A stretch of 50,841 nt of DNA from an uncultured Eubacteriales bacterium (GTDB lineage: Bacteria; Bacillota; Clostridia; Lachnospirales; CAG-274), in the NCBI GenBank assembly GCA_949293325.1, contig CASFCZ010000023.1:1-50841 (forward strand). Direction: 5' to 3'. The translations under genes were made by a program, and so were the position numbers. Position 1 is the first letter of the stretch. Each line of letters begins with the position of its first letter. Shown here one piece after another: positions 27,404-35,650 of this stretch. Below the pieces are notes generated by a model that saw only the letters and a program-made list of their open reading frames with translations, was not told the DNA's origin and made no database searches.

Positions 27404-28588
27404 TTAGTAATATATTTTTTTTGCATATTCCAATATTTCTCCCGGCACTTTAAAGCCCAGCCTTTCTGCTGCCGTCATGTTTATTATGGGAAATGAAGCC
27501 GAAAGATATTTTTGAGGCATTTCATCAGTTCCCTTTCCGCTTAATATTCCCGTCAGGGCATTAACAAAGAATGGTGCCTGCTGTTGGGCATCCATGGTTA
27601 TTAATGTCATAAAAGCACCGTTCTGCACAAACTCCTCACCGGTCTGTACAAAAACAGGAATGCCCTTTTCATATAACCGGTCACAAAGTTCATCTGTAAC
27701 ATTACCATCAACTATAATATCGGTATTTATCATAAAAGCATCAATTTTTTCGTTTTCAACAAGATCATTTACCGTTCTTTTAAGATTTTCATAGTATATT
27801 GATTTTTTTTCCTCAGAGGAGGTATCTATTCTTTCAATTTTTCGTTCACTTATCTTTATTCCCTCCTCCTCGGCTGCCGATCTATAAACATTCATGGCTG
27901 CCACGGATTCATCATAGTAAATCATACCTATATTTTTGAAATCATATATTTTTTTATAGTATTTAAGCTGTCTTTCATAGCCCTCCAGACTTATATGTGC
28001 CCAGACGTTTTCTACAGTGGAATAATCTCCGTCATTTATAAGTCCTGCCCCTACAGGATCTATTGAAAAGTATATTAAAACAGGTATCCTGCCCTTTACC
28101 GTATCCTCGGAAAACTCCCCTGACAAAGTGCCCAGGGCTATAATTATATCTACCTTTTCATCCTCAATCAGACTATTCAGACTATCTGCACATTTTTCCT
28201 CACCGTCTATTGCAATATAATAATTTGCCTCGGAAGAAAATCTAATATAATCACCTGTGTCTACAGAAGCAAGATAATTGACAAATTCCTTTACATCTGT
28301 TTTTAACGGGTCAAAGGGGATTTCCAGATTGCTGTCTATCCATCCCTCATTTATAAGCTCATCAACCACGTAATAGAGCATTTCTCCTGAGGGATAATAT
28401 GGATCAATGTCAACGATGCCTATTGTATATCTGCTTCCGTCAGCTTTACGGCATGGTGAAAAAGCAGTATCCCTTTGTGATTCAATAAATTTTTCAGCCC
28501 TGGTAATATCCTCCTCTGTAACAGAATATGTGTTGCAACCGGTAAGCATAAATACAAGGGTGCATATTATACATATTATTTTTTTCAT
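27404..28588 (-). CDS. ABC_sub_bind-type solute-binding lipoprotein
   Basis: A 394-residue lipoprotein with signal MKKIICIICTLVFMLTGC and lipidated Cys18. The body resembles the ABC_sub_bind family (periplasmic-binding-protein fold): IPVLIYFSIDPVGAGLI, a KNIGMIYYDES strand-loop, IDAFMINTDIIVDG and the C-terminal NMTAAERLGFKVP typical of this group. No ABC permease or ATPase is nearby. It is instead 14 nt upstream (in transcription order) of the sensor-MFS fusion and downstream of the M15 peptidase, so it may act as a ligand-presenting co-receptor for the signalling block. Ligand unknown. Confidence 0.82.
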   Translation of the reverse strand: MKKIICIICTLVFMLTGCNTYSVTEEDITRAEKFIESQRDTAFSPCRKADGSRYTIGIVDIDPYYPSGEMLYYVVDELINEGWIDSNLEIPFDPLKTDVKEFVNYLASVDTGDYIRFSSEANYYIAIDGEEKCADSLNSLIEDEKVDIIIALGTLSGEFSEDTVKGRIPVLIYFSIDPVGAGLINDGDYSTVENVWAHISLEGYERQLKYYKKIYDFKNIGMIYYDESVAAMNVYRSAAEEEGIKISERKIERIDTSSEEKKSIYYENLKRTVNDLVENEKIDAFMINTDIIVDGNVTDELCDRLYEKGIPVFVQTGEEFVQNGAFMTLITMDAQQQAPFFVNALTGILSGKGTDEMPQKYLSASFPIINMTAAERLGFKVPGEILEYAKKIYY

Positions 28589-28596
28589 TTAATCAC

Positions 28597-29544
28597 CTAT
28601 GTTTCAAAATATGAAAAGTGCATATAATCAGGAGTAGATCCCCAGTCACCGCCCCATGCAAAACCGTATTTTTTAAATACATTTACAACCTCAGGGGTAA
28701 CCGAATAGGGATTTTGCAACGGCTCATAGAGATAACCAACCTTTGTACCATCACTGTATATACAATAGTTTTCCATGGGATTTATATCCACAGCAGTACC
28801 CAGTGCGTGCTCCGACAATCTGCCTCCATGGGTGTTTCTGTAGTTATAGCAGCCCAGGCTTTTAATAGGAAAACCTAGGGCAAATATCTCGTTAAAAATA
28901 TTTATGTAATGACTTTTAAGATTTTTATTAACCGTAAGTCTTTCTGTTGTTGGGTATTTATTTCCTTCCTCGTCTATTTTCCATACCTTTACAGTAATTG
29001 TTTCCATCAGACTGGAAGCAGTTTTGGAACTTTTAAAAAACTCAATGGGAGCTACCCTTTCAATGGGAAGTTTAAGAGGATTATAACTTTTTCTTTCCAG
29101 AATATTTTTTATAACCTCCTCACCTCCTGTATAGGTTGTAAAGTATACAGGCTCAGACATAATGAGATCCGACACCATTCTCAGGCTGTATTCCTTTTCA
29201 GGTTCCAGATATTTTTCATCCAGAAGATAAATCCCGCCTTCACCTATAATATGTCTGGTATTTGTATTTTCGGAATTATAAAACACGGATCCACTGTGAA
29301 TTTTTGATATATTTACAATACCATCCTCATCCGAAAGAATCATATAGCCATCTGCGTCCTGACGTGCATAATACCTGATGACCAGACTATCTTCACTGTA
29401 AACGGATTTACCCTCCTCGGGATTGATTATTATAGGCTTTATTCTCTCATCCGTTATGTCGGAATATGATTTATCAACACTACCTGTCATGCCGGATACC
29501 GAAATAACAGCTGACAAACATAATACAAAAGCATTCAATAACAT
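28597..29544 (-). CDS. Exported M15-family peptidoglycan peptidase (CwlK/VanY-like) with an N-terminal FN3/Ig-like domain
   Basis: This 315-residue protein has an N-terminal hydrophobic export segment (LLNAFVLCLSAVISVSG). Residues about 35-137 form a beta-rich FN3/Ig-like domain. Residues 205-313 form an LAS/M15C metallopeptidase domain: SEHALGTAVDINP supplies zinc ligands His246 and Asp253, and PDYMHFSYF supplies His309, with FAWGGDWGS between. The family cleaves peptide bonds in peptidoglycan stems. In Firmicute T4SS the wall is usually opened by a VirB1-like NlpC/P60 or lysozyme-fold protein; none is seen here, so this enzyme may fill that role. Its ATG overlaps the stop of the phosphatase gene upstream (TGATG). 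Confidence 0.88.
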   Translation of the reverse strand: MLLNAFVLCLSAVISVSGMTGSVDKSYSDITDERIKPIIINPEEGKSVYSEDSLVIRYYARQDADGYMILSDEDGIVNISKIHSGSVFYNSENTNTRHIIGEGGIYLLDEKYLEPEKEYSLRMVSDLIMSEPVYFTTYTGGEEVIKNILERKSYNPLKLPIERVAPIEFFKSSKTASSLMETITVKVWKIDEEGNKYPTTERLTVNKNLKSHYINIFNEIFALGFPIKSLGCYNYRNTHGGRLSEHALGTAVDINPMENYCIYSDGTKVGYLYEPLQNPYSVTPEVVNVFKKYGFAWGGDWGSTPDYMHFSYFET

Positions 29545-31562
29545 CAGGTTTGCTCCTTTGCACCATTTTCATTGGTATATTTTACCATAAGCATTGTTAT
29601 ATCATCCCATTGTTCCCTGTCGGCACTATATAACCTCAGCTCGGCAGAAATCCCCTCAATCACTTCTTTGCCTGACAAATCCTCATCCAGTTGGGATAAT
29701 TTGTTTAAAAGCCTGCCATCTCCAAAGAAAGTGTCATCTGCACCAACTGCCTCCGTAACACCGTCTGAATATATAAACACGCCATCTCCATTCTTAAGAT
29801 AAATTACCTCATCTGTATAGTCGACTCCTTCAATACAGCCTAAAGGTACATTCCCGGGAGCATCCAGCCACTTTGTATCCTGTCCTGTGATTACAGGTTT
29901 GTTATGTCCTGCATTTGAGTATGTAAACCTACCGGTTTTTACATCCAATACACCCAGAAAGGCAGTTACAAAAAGTGCCTCATCATTATTCTGACAGAGT
30001 CTTTCGTTTACATTCTTAAGTATCTGTGAGGGCTTTAAACCCATTTCACCATATAGCTGAATATAAACCTTAGTCCTTACTGAGAAAAGAGAAGCCGGAA
30101 TACCCTTGCCTGATACATCTGCAACAGCTGTAAGCAAATGCTCATTATCAATCTGCAATACAGCGTATAAATCACCGCCAACTGCCCTTGCAGGCTTCAT
30201 ACAGGCATAAACATCAAACATATCACTCTTTGGAAATTCACTGCTCATAAGTGAAGACTGGATATTTGCCGCCGCCTCCATTTCAGTTTTAAATCTTTCC
30301 TTTTCGGCAGTTATTGCTGTAATTTCCTTAAGGTAATCCTTTATATCCTCTGACATGGCAGAGAACTTATGGGCAAGCATACCTACTTCATCATTGGTTT
30401 TTATATCATCCACATTAATGTCCATATTACCCTTACCAAACTCCTCAACCTTTTTAGATAAAAGCAATATCGGGCTTACCAGTGCATTTGCTATCTTACG
30501 GGAGTAAACTATTGCAATTACAGTCATAATAAGTGCCAGCAGTATATATATGGCAACAGCCGCCGCTATAAACTTAAATGTAAAGTCCTTTATGGTGTTG
30601 CCGTTTTGTTCAATTTCACTTTCAACCTTATTTACAGCAGATAATACCTCTGCAACATCAAATACAAAGTATACCGAGCTTCCTGCCTCATCTACCCTGT
30701 ACTTGCTCATACAGTAATCGTCGTGAAAAATAATATCTCCTGTGTCTTCCACATCCTCGATACTGTATTCTTCACTTCCTGCTACCCTCTCACCCTTCGA
30801 ATCGGTAAGTATTATATCCCTGATACCCTGAAAATCAATATTTAAAAGAGTGTTGTATATCTCTGTTATAGGAGCACTTACAACGGTAACCCCCATAAAC
30901 TCATTATCAATTATTATAGGTACAACATAATCAATTTTTTTATCTCCCGTTACGGAGCCTACTATAACATCAGTCCAAACTGGTTCGCCTGCCTCATAGC
31001 CGTCTATATACCAAGAGTCATTTCTTAAATCCCTATAGTTTTCGCCAAGATTTGTCTTTGTTCCGTCCAATACAAGTCCGCTTTTTGTTACAACAAATAC
31101 ATCAAGGGCATCCAGATTTTCGCTGTCATAACCGGGTAAAGAGGAAATATATTCCCTTATATCAGCTATTTTGTAAAATTCCTCAAGCTTTTCCTCCGTT
31201 ATACCCCCTATAAAACCTACACCATAGGATATATCTTTCTGCTGTGTATTTCCCTTTTCATAGAGGTTTTTTATATAAGCGGCTGTTGAATCTCCCCTGC
31301 TTCTGTTAGCATCATAGTTGCTGTCAATAATACGTCCGCATGCCGTTGTTAAATCTCCTACATATTGCTTTATATTCTGATTTATAACCTTATCGGTAAA
31401 AATACTCAGTCCCTGACTTGCCTCCTGGTTTATACCTACAAACTTACTGTTTTGCGTATATATAAACCCCAGCGAAATTATGGTAAATATAAGTATTATA
31501 ATAAGCAGGGAAACCATCATTATGTTTCTTACCTTTATGCTTATTGATTTCAGAACAATCAC
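29544..31562 (-). CDS. Membrane sensor with HAMP and SpoIIE/RsbU-type PP2C phosphatase domain
   Basis: A 672-residue sensor phosphatase. Helices at about 12-35 and 330-354 flank a double-CACHE-like ligand domain that includes NDSWYIDGYEAGEPVWTD. A HAMP linker (355-408) and short coiled coil follow, then the PP2C-type domain. Metal-binding aspartates lie in VGGDLYAVL (Asp464), ADVSGKGIPA (Asp482), IYSDGVTEA (Asp600) and QWDDITML (Asp654). The family dephosphorylates a STAS-domain protein, and the likely substrate is encoded at 32876-33181. The start is uncertain: GTG at 31562 gives MIVLKSISIKV but has a poor ribosome binding site, while an ATG pair 14 codons in would truncate the first cytoplasmic residues. 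Confidence 0.9.
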   Translation of the reverse strand: MIVLKSISIKVRNIMMVSLLIIILIFTIISLGFIYTQNSKFVGINQEASQGLSIFTDKVINQNIKQYVGDLTTACGRIIDSNYDANRSRGDSTAAYIKNLYEKGNTQQKDISYGVGFIGGITEEKLEEFYKIADIREYISSLPGYDSENLDALDVFVVTKSGLVLDGTKTNLGENYRDLRNDSWYIDGYEAGEPVWTDVIVGSVTGDKKIDYVVPIIIDNEFMGVTVVSAPITEIYNTLLNIDFQGIRDIILTDSKGERVAGSEEYSIEDVEDTGDIIFHDDYCMSKYRVDEAGSSVYFVFDVAEVLSAVNKVESEIEQNGNTIKDFTFKFIAAAVAIYILLALIMTVIAIVYSRKIANALVSPILLLSKKVEEFGKGNMDINVDDIKTNDEVGMLAHKFSAMSEDIKDYLKEITAITAEKERFKTEMEAAANIQSSLMSSEFPKSDMFDVYACMKPARAVGGDLYAVLQIDNEHLLTAVADVSGKGIPASLFSVRTKVYIQLYGEMGLKPSQILKNVNERLCQNNDEALFVTAFLGVLDVKTGRFTYSNAGHNKPVITGQDTKWLDAPGNVPLGCIEGVDYTDEVIYLKNGDGVFIYSDGVTEAVGADDTFFGDGRLLNKLSQLDEDLSGKEVIEGISAELRLYSADREQWDDITMLMVKYTNENGAKEQT

Positions 31563-31600
31563 CTACACTTAAAGGGTTTAATAAACAGTTTAAACCCATA

Positions 31601-32449
31601 TTATTTATTTTCAGCCGGATCATCTGACAAATCCGTTATTTTTTTTACGTGGAAAGTTATTTTTAACCCGTTTTTGCAGTATTGGGCTTGTGTTGAATTA
31701 TATTCAAGGGCGTTGCCGCTGCATTTTTCCAAATTAAGAATTTTATCAACATATATCCTTTTGCCTTCCTTTATAAAAAAGGCACCATTGTGCATATACC
31801 TTGTCCTTATCTTTCTGTCAATATCCTCAAGGGTATCCTCCTGCTTAATCTCATAGTCGGAATAATCCATTATATTTCTGTAAATGCCATCTTTAACATA
31901 AAACCGAACATCTCTTTTACCTGTAAGATAGTCATAAAGCCCGTCTAAAAGCAGGGGGATTTTATCTTCTGCCTTATTTAATACCTCAAGGGAGTTTTCC
32001 TTTCCCGTAAGATTTATTTTAATATCTTCTATAACATATCCCAGATCTATTTCCGCACTGACTTTATGGAGGCATATCTCCGTTTCCCTTTCATCCAGAA
32101 GAACAGTCCACAAATGGGGCTGATGCCCTCTGTTCGTCAGCAGACTGCCGGGATGAATATTATAGACATCCATATGGTCAAGTATCTCATCTGTAAGTAT
32201 GAAGGGACAGGCATTCATAAGGAAGCAGGCAACATCATTTATTTGAGCCATTCTTTCCGTCAACTCTCTTTTTGTGGATATTATCTCCATATCAACCCTG
32301 TCCTTATATTTATCGGCAGCCTCATAAACCTCATCACAAAGTCTTGATCCGGGGGTAAGAAAGTATTTTACATTGTATCTGTCATCTGCCATTAAAGCAT
32401 CCAGTGCCCTTGTGCCATATCCCAAAAATCCTATATCAATCTTTTTCAT
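31601..32449 (-). CDS. Formyltransferase-family protein (Fmt/PurN-like fold)
   Basis: This 282-residue protein resembles N10-formyl-tetrahydrofolate-dependent formyltransferases. The catalytic triad is present: Asn97 and His99 in VYNIHPGSLLTNRG, and Asp135 in AEIDLGYVIED. The N-terminus (IGFLGYGTRALDAL) resembles the start of such enzymes. It is not the tRNA-initiator or purine enzyme by context, and the C-terminal ~100 residues are unlike Fmt. The acceptor could be a sugar, amino sugar or other metabolite. The gene overlaps the upstream kinase gene by 14 nt, so it belongs to the partner-switching block, an unusual place for such an enzyme. Confidence 0.72.
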   Translation of the reverse strand: MKKIDIGFLGYGTRALDALMADDRYNVKYFLTPGSRLCDEVYEAADKYKDRVDMEIISTKRELTERMAQINDVACFLMNACPFILTDEILDHMDVYNIHPGSLLTNRGHQPHLWTVLLDERETEICLHKVSAEIDLGYVIEDIKINLTGKENSLEVLNKAEDKIPLLLDGLYDYLTGKRDVRFYVKDGIYRNIMDYSDYEIKQEDTLEDIDRKIRTRYMHNGAFFIKEGKRIYVDKILNLEKCSGNALEYNSTQAQYCKNGLKITFHVKKITDLSDDPAENK

Positions 32450-32852
32450 CAGGTTTCACTCCAAACGTAAGCACGTTACGGTTATCTGTATATTCATACT
32501 CCACTGTATCCGTAACCTGCTTTACTATGTATATTCCCATACCGCCAATATCCATTTCATCGGCAGAAAGAGAAAAGTTTGGTTCTTCCTTTAAAAGAGG
32601 ATTAAACCTTTTGCCATTGTCACTTATCCTAACAATAAACCTGTTGTTGTCAGAGGTTATAGCGACAGATATATCTAAATCATTTTTATCTTTATTATAT
32701 TGAAGAATATTGACATAAACCTCTTCAAAAGCAAGAATCATATTATTTTTTGTTTTTTTGTCAAGGCAAGTCGCAGCATTCATAAAAAAATCCATTCCCT
32801 CTTGAAATGCCTTTTCAAAATTAACAGGTCTTATATGTAAAAACCGTTCCAT
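32436..32852 (-). CDS. RsbW/SpoIIAB-like serine kinase or anti-sigma factor (GHKL ATPase)
   Basis: A 138-residue single-domain GHKL ATPase. The N-box is FEEVYVNILQY (Glu43-Asn48), the G1 box is ISDNGKRFNP (residues 77-86) and the G2 box is DIGGMGIYIVKQVTD (residues 101-115). The family phosphorylates a STAS partner and, when free, binds a sigma factor. Its likely partner is the STAS protein 24 nt upstream, and the opposing phosphatase is at 29544-31562. No sigma factor is encoded in the window, so the output target is unknown. It overlaps the following formyltransferase gene by 14 nt. Confidence 0.9.
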   Translation of the reverse strand: MERFLHIRPVNFEKAFQEGMDFFMNAATCLDKKTKNNMILAFEEVYVNILQYNKDKNDLDISVAITSDNNRFIVRISDNGKRFNPLLKEEPNFSLSADEMDIGGMGIYIVKQVTDTVEYEYTDNRNVLTFGVKPDEKD

Positions 32853-32875
32853 AAAACCACTCCGTAAAAGCCCCT

Positions 32876-33181
32876 TTAAATAATATTTATTATAGAGGTA
32901 AAACTGGTTATCTCAAATACGTCCTTAACTCCTTCGGAAGCACCTGTTATATACATGGTATAATGTTCCTTGTTGCACTGCTTCTGGGCCTTTAAAAAAG
33001 CCCTTAATGTGGCAGAACATATATACTCAACTCCCGACAGATTAAACTCAAACTCATCACAGCCCTGCTCTGCTGCCTTATCAAACTCCTCAGACACACA
33101 TTCACTTGAAATTGTATCGGCTCTGCCTTCAAGATTAATTACTGCCTTATTGTTTTCAATAACTGTATTTGCTTTAAGCAT
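32876..33181 (-). CDS. STAS-domain anti-anti-sigma factor
   Basis: This 101-residue protein has the SpoIIAA/RsbV fold pattern: AVINLEGRADTISSE, FNLSGVEYICSATLRAFLKAQ and a C-terminal VKDVFEITSFTSII helix. Ser56 (or the neighbouring Thr58) in YICSATLR sits where the phosphorylated serine of RsbV lies. I chose the ATG at 33181, 9 nt after a GGAGG that itself lies inside the end of the VirD4 gene; an ATG at 33187 is too close to it. The first 8 nt overlap the VirD4 reading frame, so production of the switch protein is directly coupled to production of the coupling ATPase. Confidence 0.9.
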   Translation of the reverse strand: MLKANTVIENNKAVINLEGRADTISSECVSEEFDKAAEQGCDEFEFNLSGVEYICSATLRAFLKAQKQCNKEHYTMYITGASEGVKDVFEITSFTSIINII

Positions 33182-35165
33182 TTTCATTTGCCTCCATTTC
33201 AGATAATACAATATCATTTCTTGTTGCTAAATCATAATAAACATCTTCACCGAAAAATACATTCTTCCTGGTTTCCGTCAGATCCATTTCTGAAAATTTA
33301 TAGACCGGACATTTATAGCTTGGTGTAAACTTGGTTTTAAGAGGATAATTACCAAAGGTTACTATTATTGAATTACCGGTACTCTCCTTATTGTTAAGTC
33401 TCTGAAGTTCAGAGGGATATATAAGGGGTCTTTGCTGAATCTGCTGGGAATAGTTTATATCCTTATCTCCCATTACAGAGCCTGACACGCTACCTGTCTG
33501 TACAGTCATATTACCACAGAGCTCTGAAAACTCCTTACAGGTATTTATGTCATTTGAACCGATAAACATCTTCATACCGCAGTTGGATTTAATAATATCC
33601 GCAACCGTATCGCCATATACATTATTAAGCTGTGCGTAGGATTGAACAACCATGTTAAACCAGATTTTTCTGCTTCGACCTACGGTAATCATCTTATCAA
33701 ACTTATCTATCTTAGGCATATTACCAAACTCATCAAGTATAAAATATACATTTCTCGGCAAAGAAAGATCCTCCCTTGCTGATGCCTTTTTAATAAGAGC
33801 CTTATAGATACACAGTACAAACATTGAAGCAAGGGCATGCCTTGTATCCTTTTCATCAGGTATCTTCATAAACAAAGCCGTCTTTTCATCGGCAAACACA
33901 TTAGGGTCTATATCCGTAGCACTTGTAAGGGCACATATACCCTCATCATTAAACATATTCATTTTATCAAAGGCTATGGACATATAGCTGGAAAGTGTAT
34001 TTTCTGCGGCTGTGGTAACCTGCTTACTCAATGTTACGCATCTTGAAAGAGGCGACCTGCCTGCAAAATAATTCTTTAAAGCCTCAAAGTTATTGTCCGA
34101 ATTTGAAATTGCCTTATTCAGGTTATAAAAATTATATTTTTCCTTTGTCATGCCAAGTTTTGGATTTTCGCTGTCCTCAAGCATTGCAAGGAGGGTAGCC
34201 ATAATAATGGATCTGGCACCCTTTTCCCATACGGGGTCGTCCCTGGACTCAATAGGACATAAAACACTTACAAGATCATTTAAATCCTCATAAAGTTCAT
34301 CATATATTTTCTGACGCTTTACCTTTGCATCCACTATAAGCTCATCAATATCGGAGTAAGCCTTGCCGTAGTACTCATACCATTTTTCACCGTATGTGGA
34401 TATATCATTTACAAGCTCAATGTTTTTATAGCTTTCAATGGCATCGGAGTGTTCCAGAATACTGTTTTCTGCCTCTATGTAAAGCTGGTATCTGTCATAT
34501 ATGTCACCTAAGGGATTCCATCTGAAGGAAGAATATGTATCTCTTAAATCCAGCACCATTACATTATAGCCTCTTTCCTTAAGAAAGCCTGAATGAAGCT
34601 GAAAAAGCTCACCCTTGGGATCTGTCATAATCATAGATGAGCCTGCACCGGAAGCAGCAAGAATCTGTATCATAGGGTTAATGAAAGCAGTAGTTTTACC
34701 GGAACCTGTTGAACCGATAATAATGCTGTGCATAGGACTTGCAAGATTAATCCTGAGCCCCTTGTTTTTTTCATATACTGCCCTGACAGGCACACCATCC
34801 TTTTTCATATCAACCAGCTTAGAAAAATTTGCAGGTGTAAAGTTATCATCCCTTTCCTTGGGGGTCATAAATCTGGAATCTTCAAGACCTGCGTTAACCT
34901 TATTAACTTTATTTGAGTTCATAACTCTTTTAGCCTGTTTACTTGTATTTACCCCGAAGACTAGGTATAAAACCACAATCAGCCCCAGAATAACGGCACC
35001 AACCAGATAGGTTGTTCCCTCCAGAAAAACAGAAAAGTCAATAAGGGAAAGATAGTCTGAGTTTTCTATTGCATCAAGTAAATTTTTATAGGCACTGGCT
35101 GCAATGCCGCCCAAAATTATATCTGCTACCACAGCAAATATTATATATCTCAATATTTTTTTCAT
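33174..35165 (-). CDS. VirD4/TraG-family type IV coupling ATPase
   Basis: A 663-residue membrane-anchored ATPase that delivers substrates to a T4SS. Two N-terminal helices (about 5-24 and 52-72) are followed by the Walker A motif GSTGSGKT (151-158), the TDPKGELF motif, and Walker B FILDEFGNMP (475-484) with the downstream VGRSRKIWFNMVVQSYAQL stretch typical of VirD4 proteins of Firmicute conjugative elements. The all-alpha domain appears to lie near residues 225-350. GGAGG precedes the ATG. A 14-bp hairpin separates it from the pilin gene upstream. In conjugative systems its partner would be a relaxosome; none is visible here, so protein substrates are an alternative. Confidence 0.95.
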   Translation of the reverse strand: MKKILRYIIFAVVADIILGGIAASAYKNLLDAIENSDYLSLIDFSVFLEGTTYLVGAVILGLIVVLYLVFGVNTSKQAKRVMNSNKVNKVNAGLEDSRFMTPKERDDNFTPANFSKLVDMKKDGVPVRAVYEKNKGLRINLASPMHSIIIGSTGSGKTTAFINPMIQILAASGAGSSMIMTDPKGELFQLHSGFLKERGYNVMVLDLRDTYSSFRWNPLGDIYDRYQLYIEAENSILEHSDAIESYKNIELVNDISTYGEKWYEYYGKAYSDIDELIVDAKVKRQKIYDELYEDLNDLVSVLCPIESRDDPVWEKGARSIIMATLLAMLEDSENPKLGMTKEKYNFYNLNKAISNSDNNFEALKNYFAGRSPLSRCVTLSKQVTTAAENTLSSYMSIAFDKMNMFNDEGICALTSATDIDPNVFADEKTALFMKIPDEKDTRHALASMFVLCIYKALIKKASAREDLSLPRNVYFILDEFGNMPKIDKFDKMITVGRSRKIWFNMVVQSYAQLNNVYGDTVADIIKSNCGMKMFIGSNDINTCKEFSELCGNMTVQTGSVSGSVMGDKDINYSQQIQQRPLIYPSELQRLNNKESTGNSIIVTFGNYPLKTKFTPSYKCPVYKFSEMDLTETRKNVFFGEDVYYDLATRNDIVLSEMEANENA

Positions 35166-35224
35166 TAGGTATGCCTCCTCTTAAATACTTATATAAATAT
35201 ACTTTTACAAATATACTTATATAA

Positions 35225-35259
35225 GTATTGTCATCTGCCTTAAAAGCAGATGACAATAC
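35225..35259 (-). terminator. Strong intra-operon hairpin after the pilin gene
   Basis: A perfect 14-bp stem (GTATTGTCATCTGC with GCAGATGACAATAC) encloses a 7-nt loop, 29 nt past the pilin stop. The following minus-strand sequence is AT-rich with no long T-run. It most likely acts as a 3-prime-end stabiliser or partial terminator that raises pilin mRNA relative to the downstream virD4. AT-rich repeats (ATACTTATATAA, twice) lie beside it. Confidence 0.6.
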
Positions 35260-35287
35260 ATAATACCAACCAACAATAATCATTAAC

Positions 35288-35602
35288 TCAGTCTGTCTGA
35301 GTTGTTGAAGGTGTTTCAGATACACTGTTCATCCAATCGCTAAGTGGTTGAAGACCCAGTCTTAAAGCCGCAATAAGGATGAAAATAAGGATAAAACCTA
35401 TAATCGCATTCTTCAGATGTTGCTTAGACTTCTCTCTCTCCTGTGGTTCTTCTGCCTTAGCAAGCTTAAGTCCCAGAAATACACAGTAAATTGCACCTAC
35501 TGCAACTACAAGTGCCAATACTGGAGCTAAAGCACTGTTGAGTAATTCAATGATTGGGTCAATCATTGTACTGAAGGCATTGTCAAGTAAAAATAATGGC
35601 AT
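35288..35602 (-). CDS. VirB2-like T4SS pilin
   Basis: A 104-residue membrane protein starting MPLFLLDNAF with GGAGG just upstream; a longer start at 35644 lacks support. An amphipathic N-terminus precedes two hydrophobic helices (LAPVLALVVAVGAIYCVFLG and NAIIGFILIFILIAALRLGL) separated by the charged loop KLAKAEEPQEREKSKQHLK. A Thr/Ser-rich C-terminus follows. This arrangement is that of small T4SS pilin or pilin-like subunits in Firmicutes. The same two-helix module ends the 1782-residue giant protein encoded later in the operon. No classical signal peptide is seen. Confidence 0.82.
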   Translation of the reverse strand: MPLFLLDNAFSTMIDPIIELLNSALAPVLALVVAVGAIYCVFLGLKLAKAEEPQEREKSKQHLKNAIIGFILIFILIAALRLGLQPLSDWMNSVSETPSTTQTD

Positions 35603-35650
35603 ATTATTTCCTCCTTTCTTTGTATTTATATATGTAAAAGCCAATAAGCC

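Noticed and set aside
31601-32449. Calling the formyltransferase-like gene fmt (methionyl-tRNA formyltransferase)
   Set aside because: The catalytic core is similar, but the C-terminal part and the context within a signalling block do not match housekeeping Fmt.
35181-35222. Two AT-rich ATACTTATATAA repeats beside the virD4 start
   Set aside because: Low-complexity AT sequence; too short to call a repeat family or operator.
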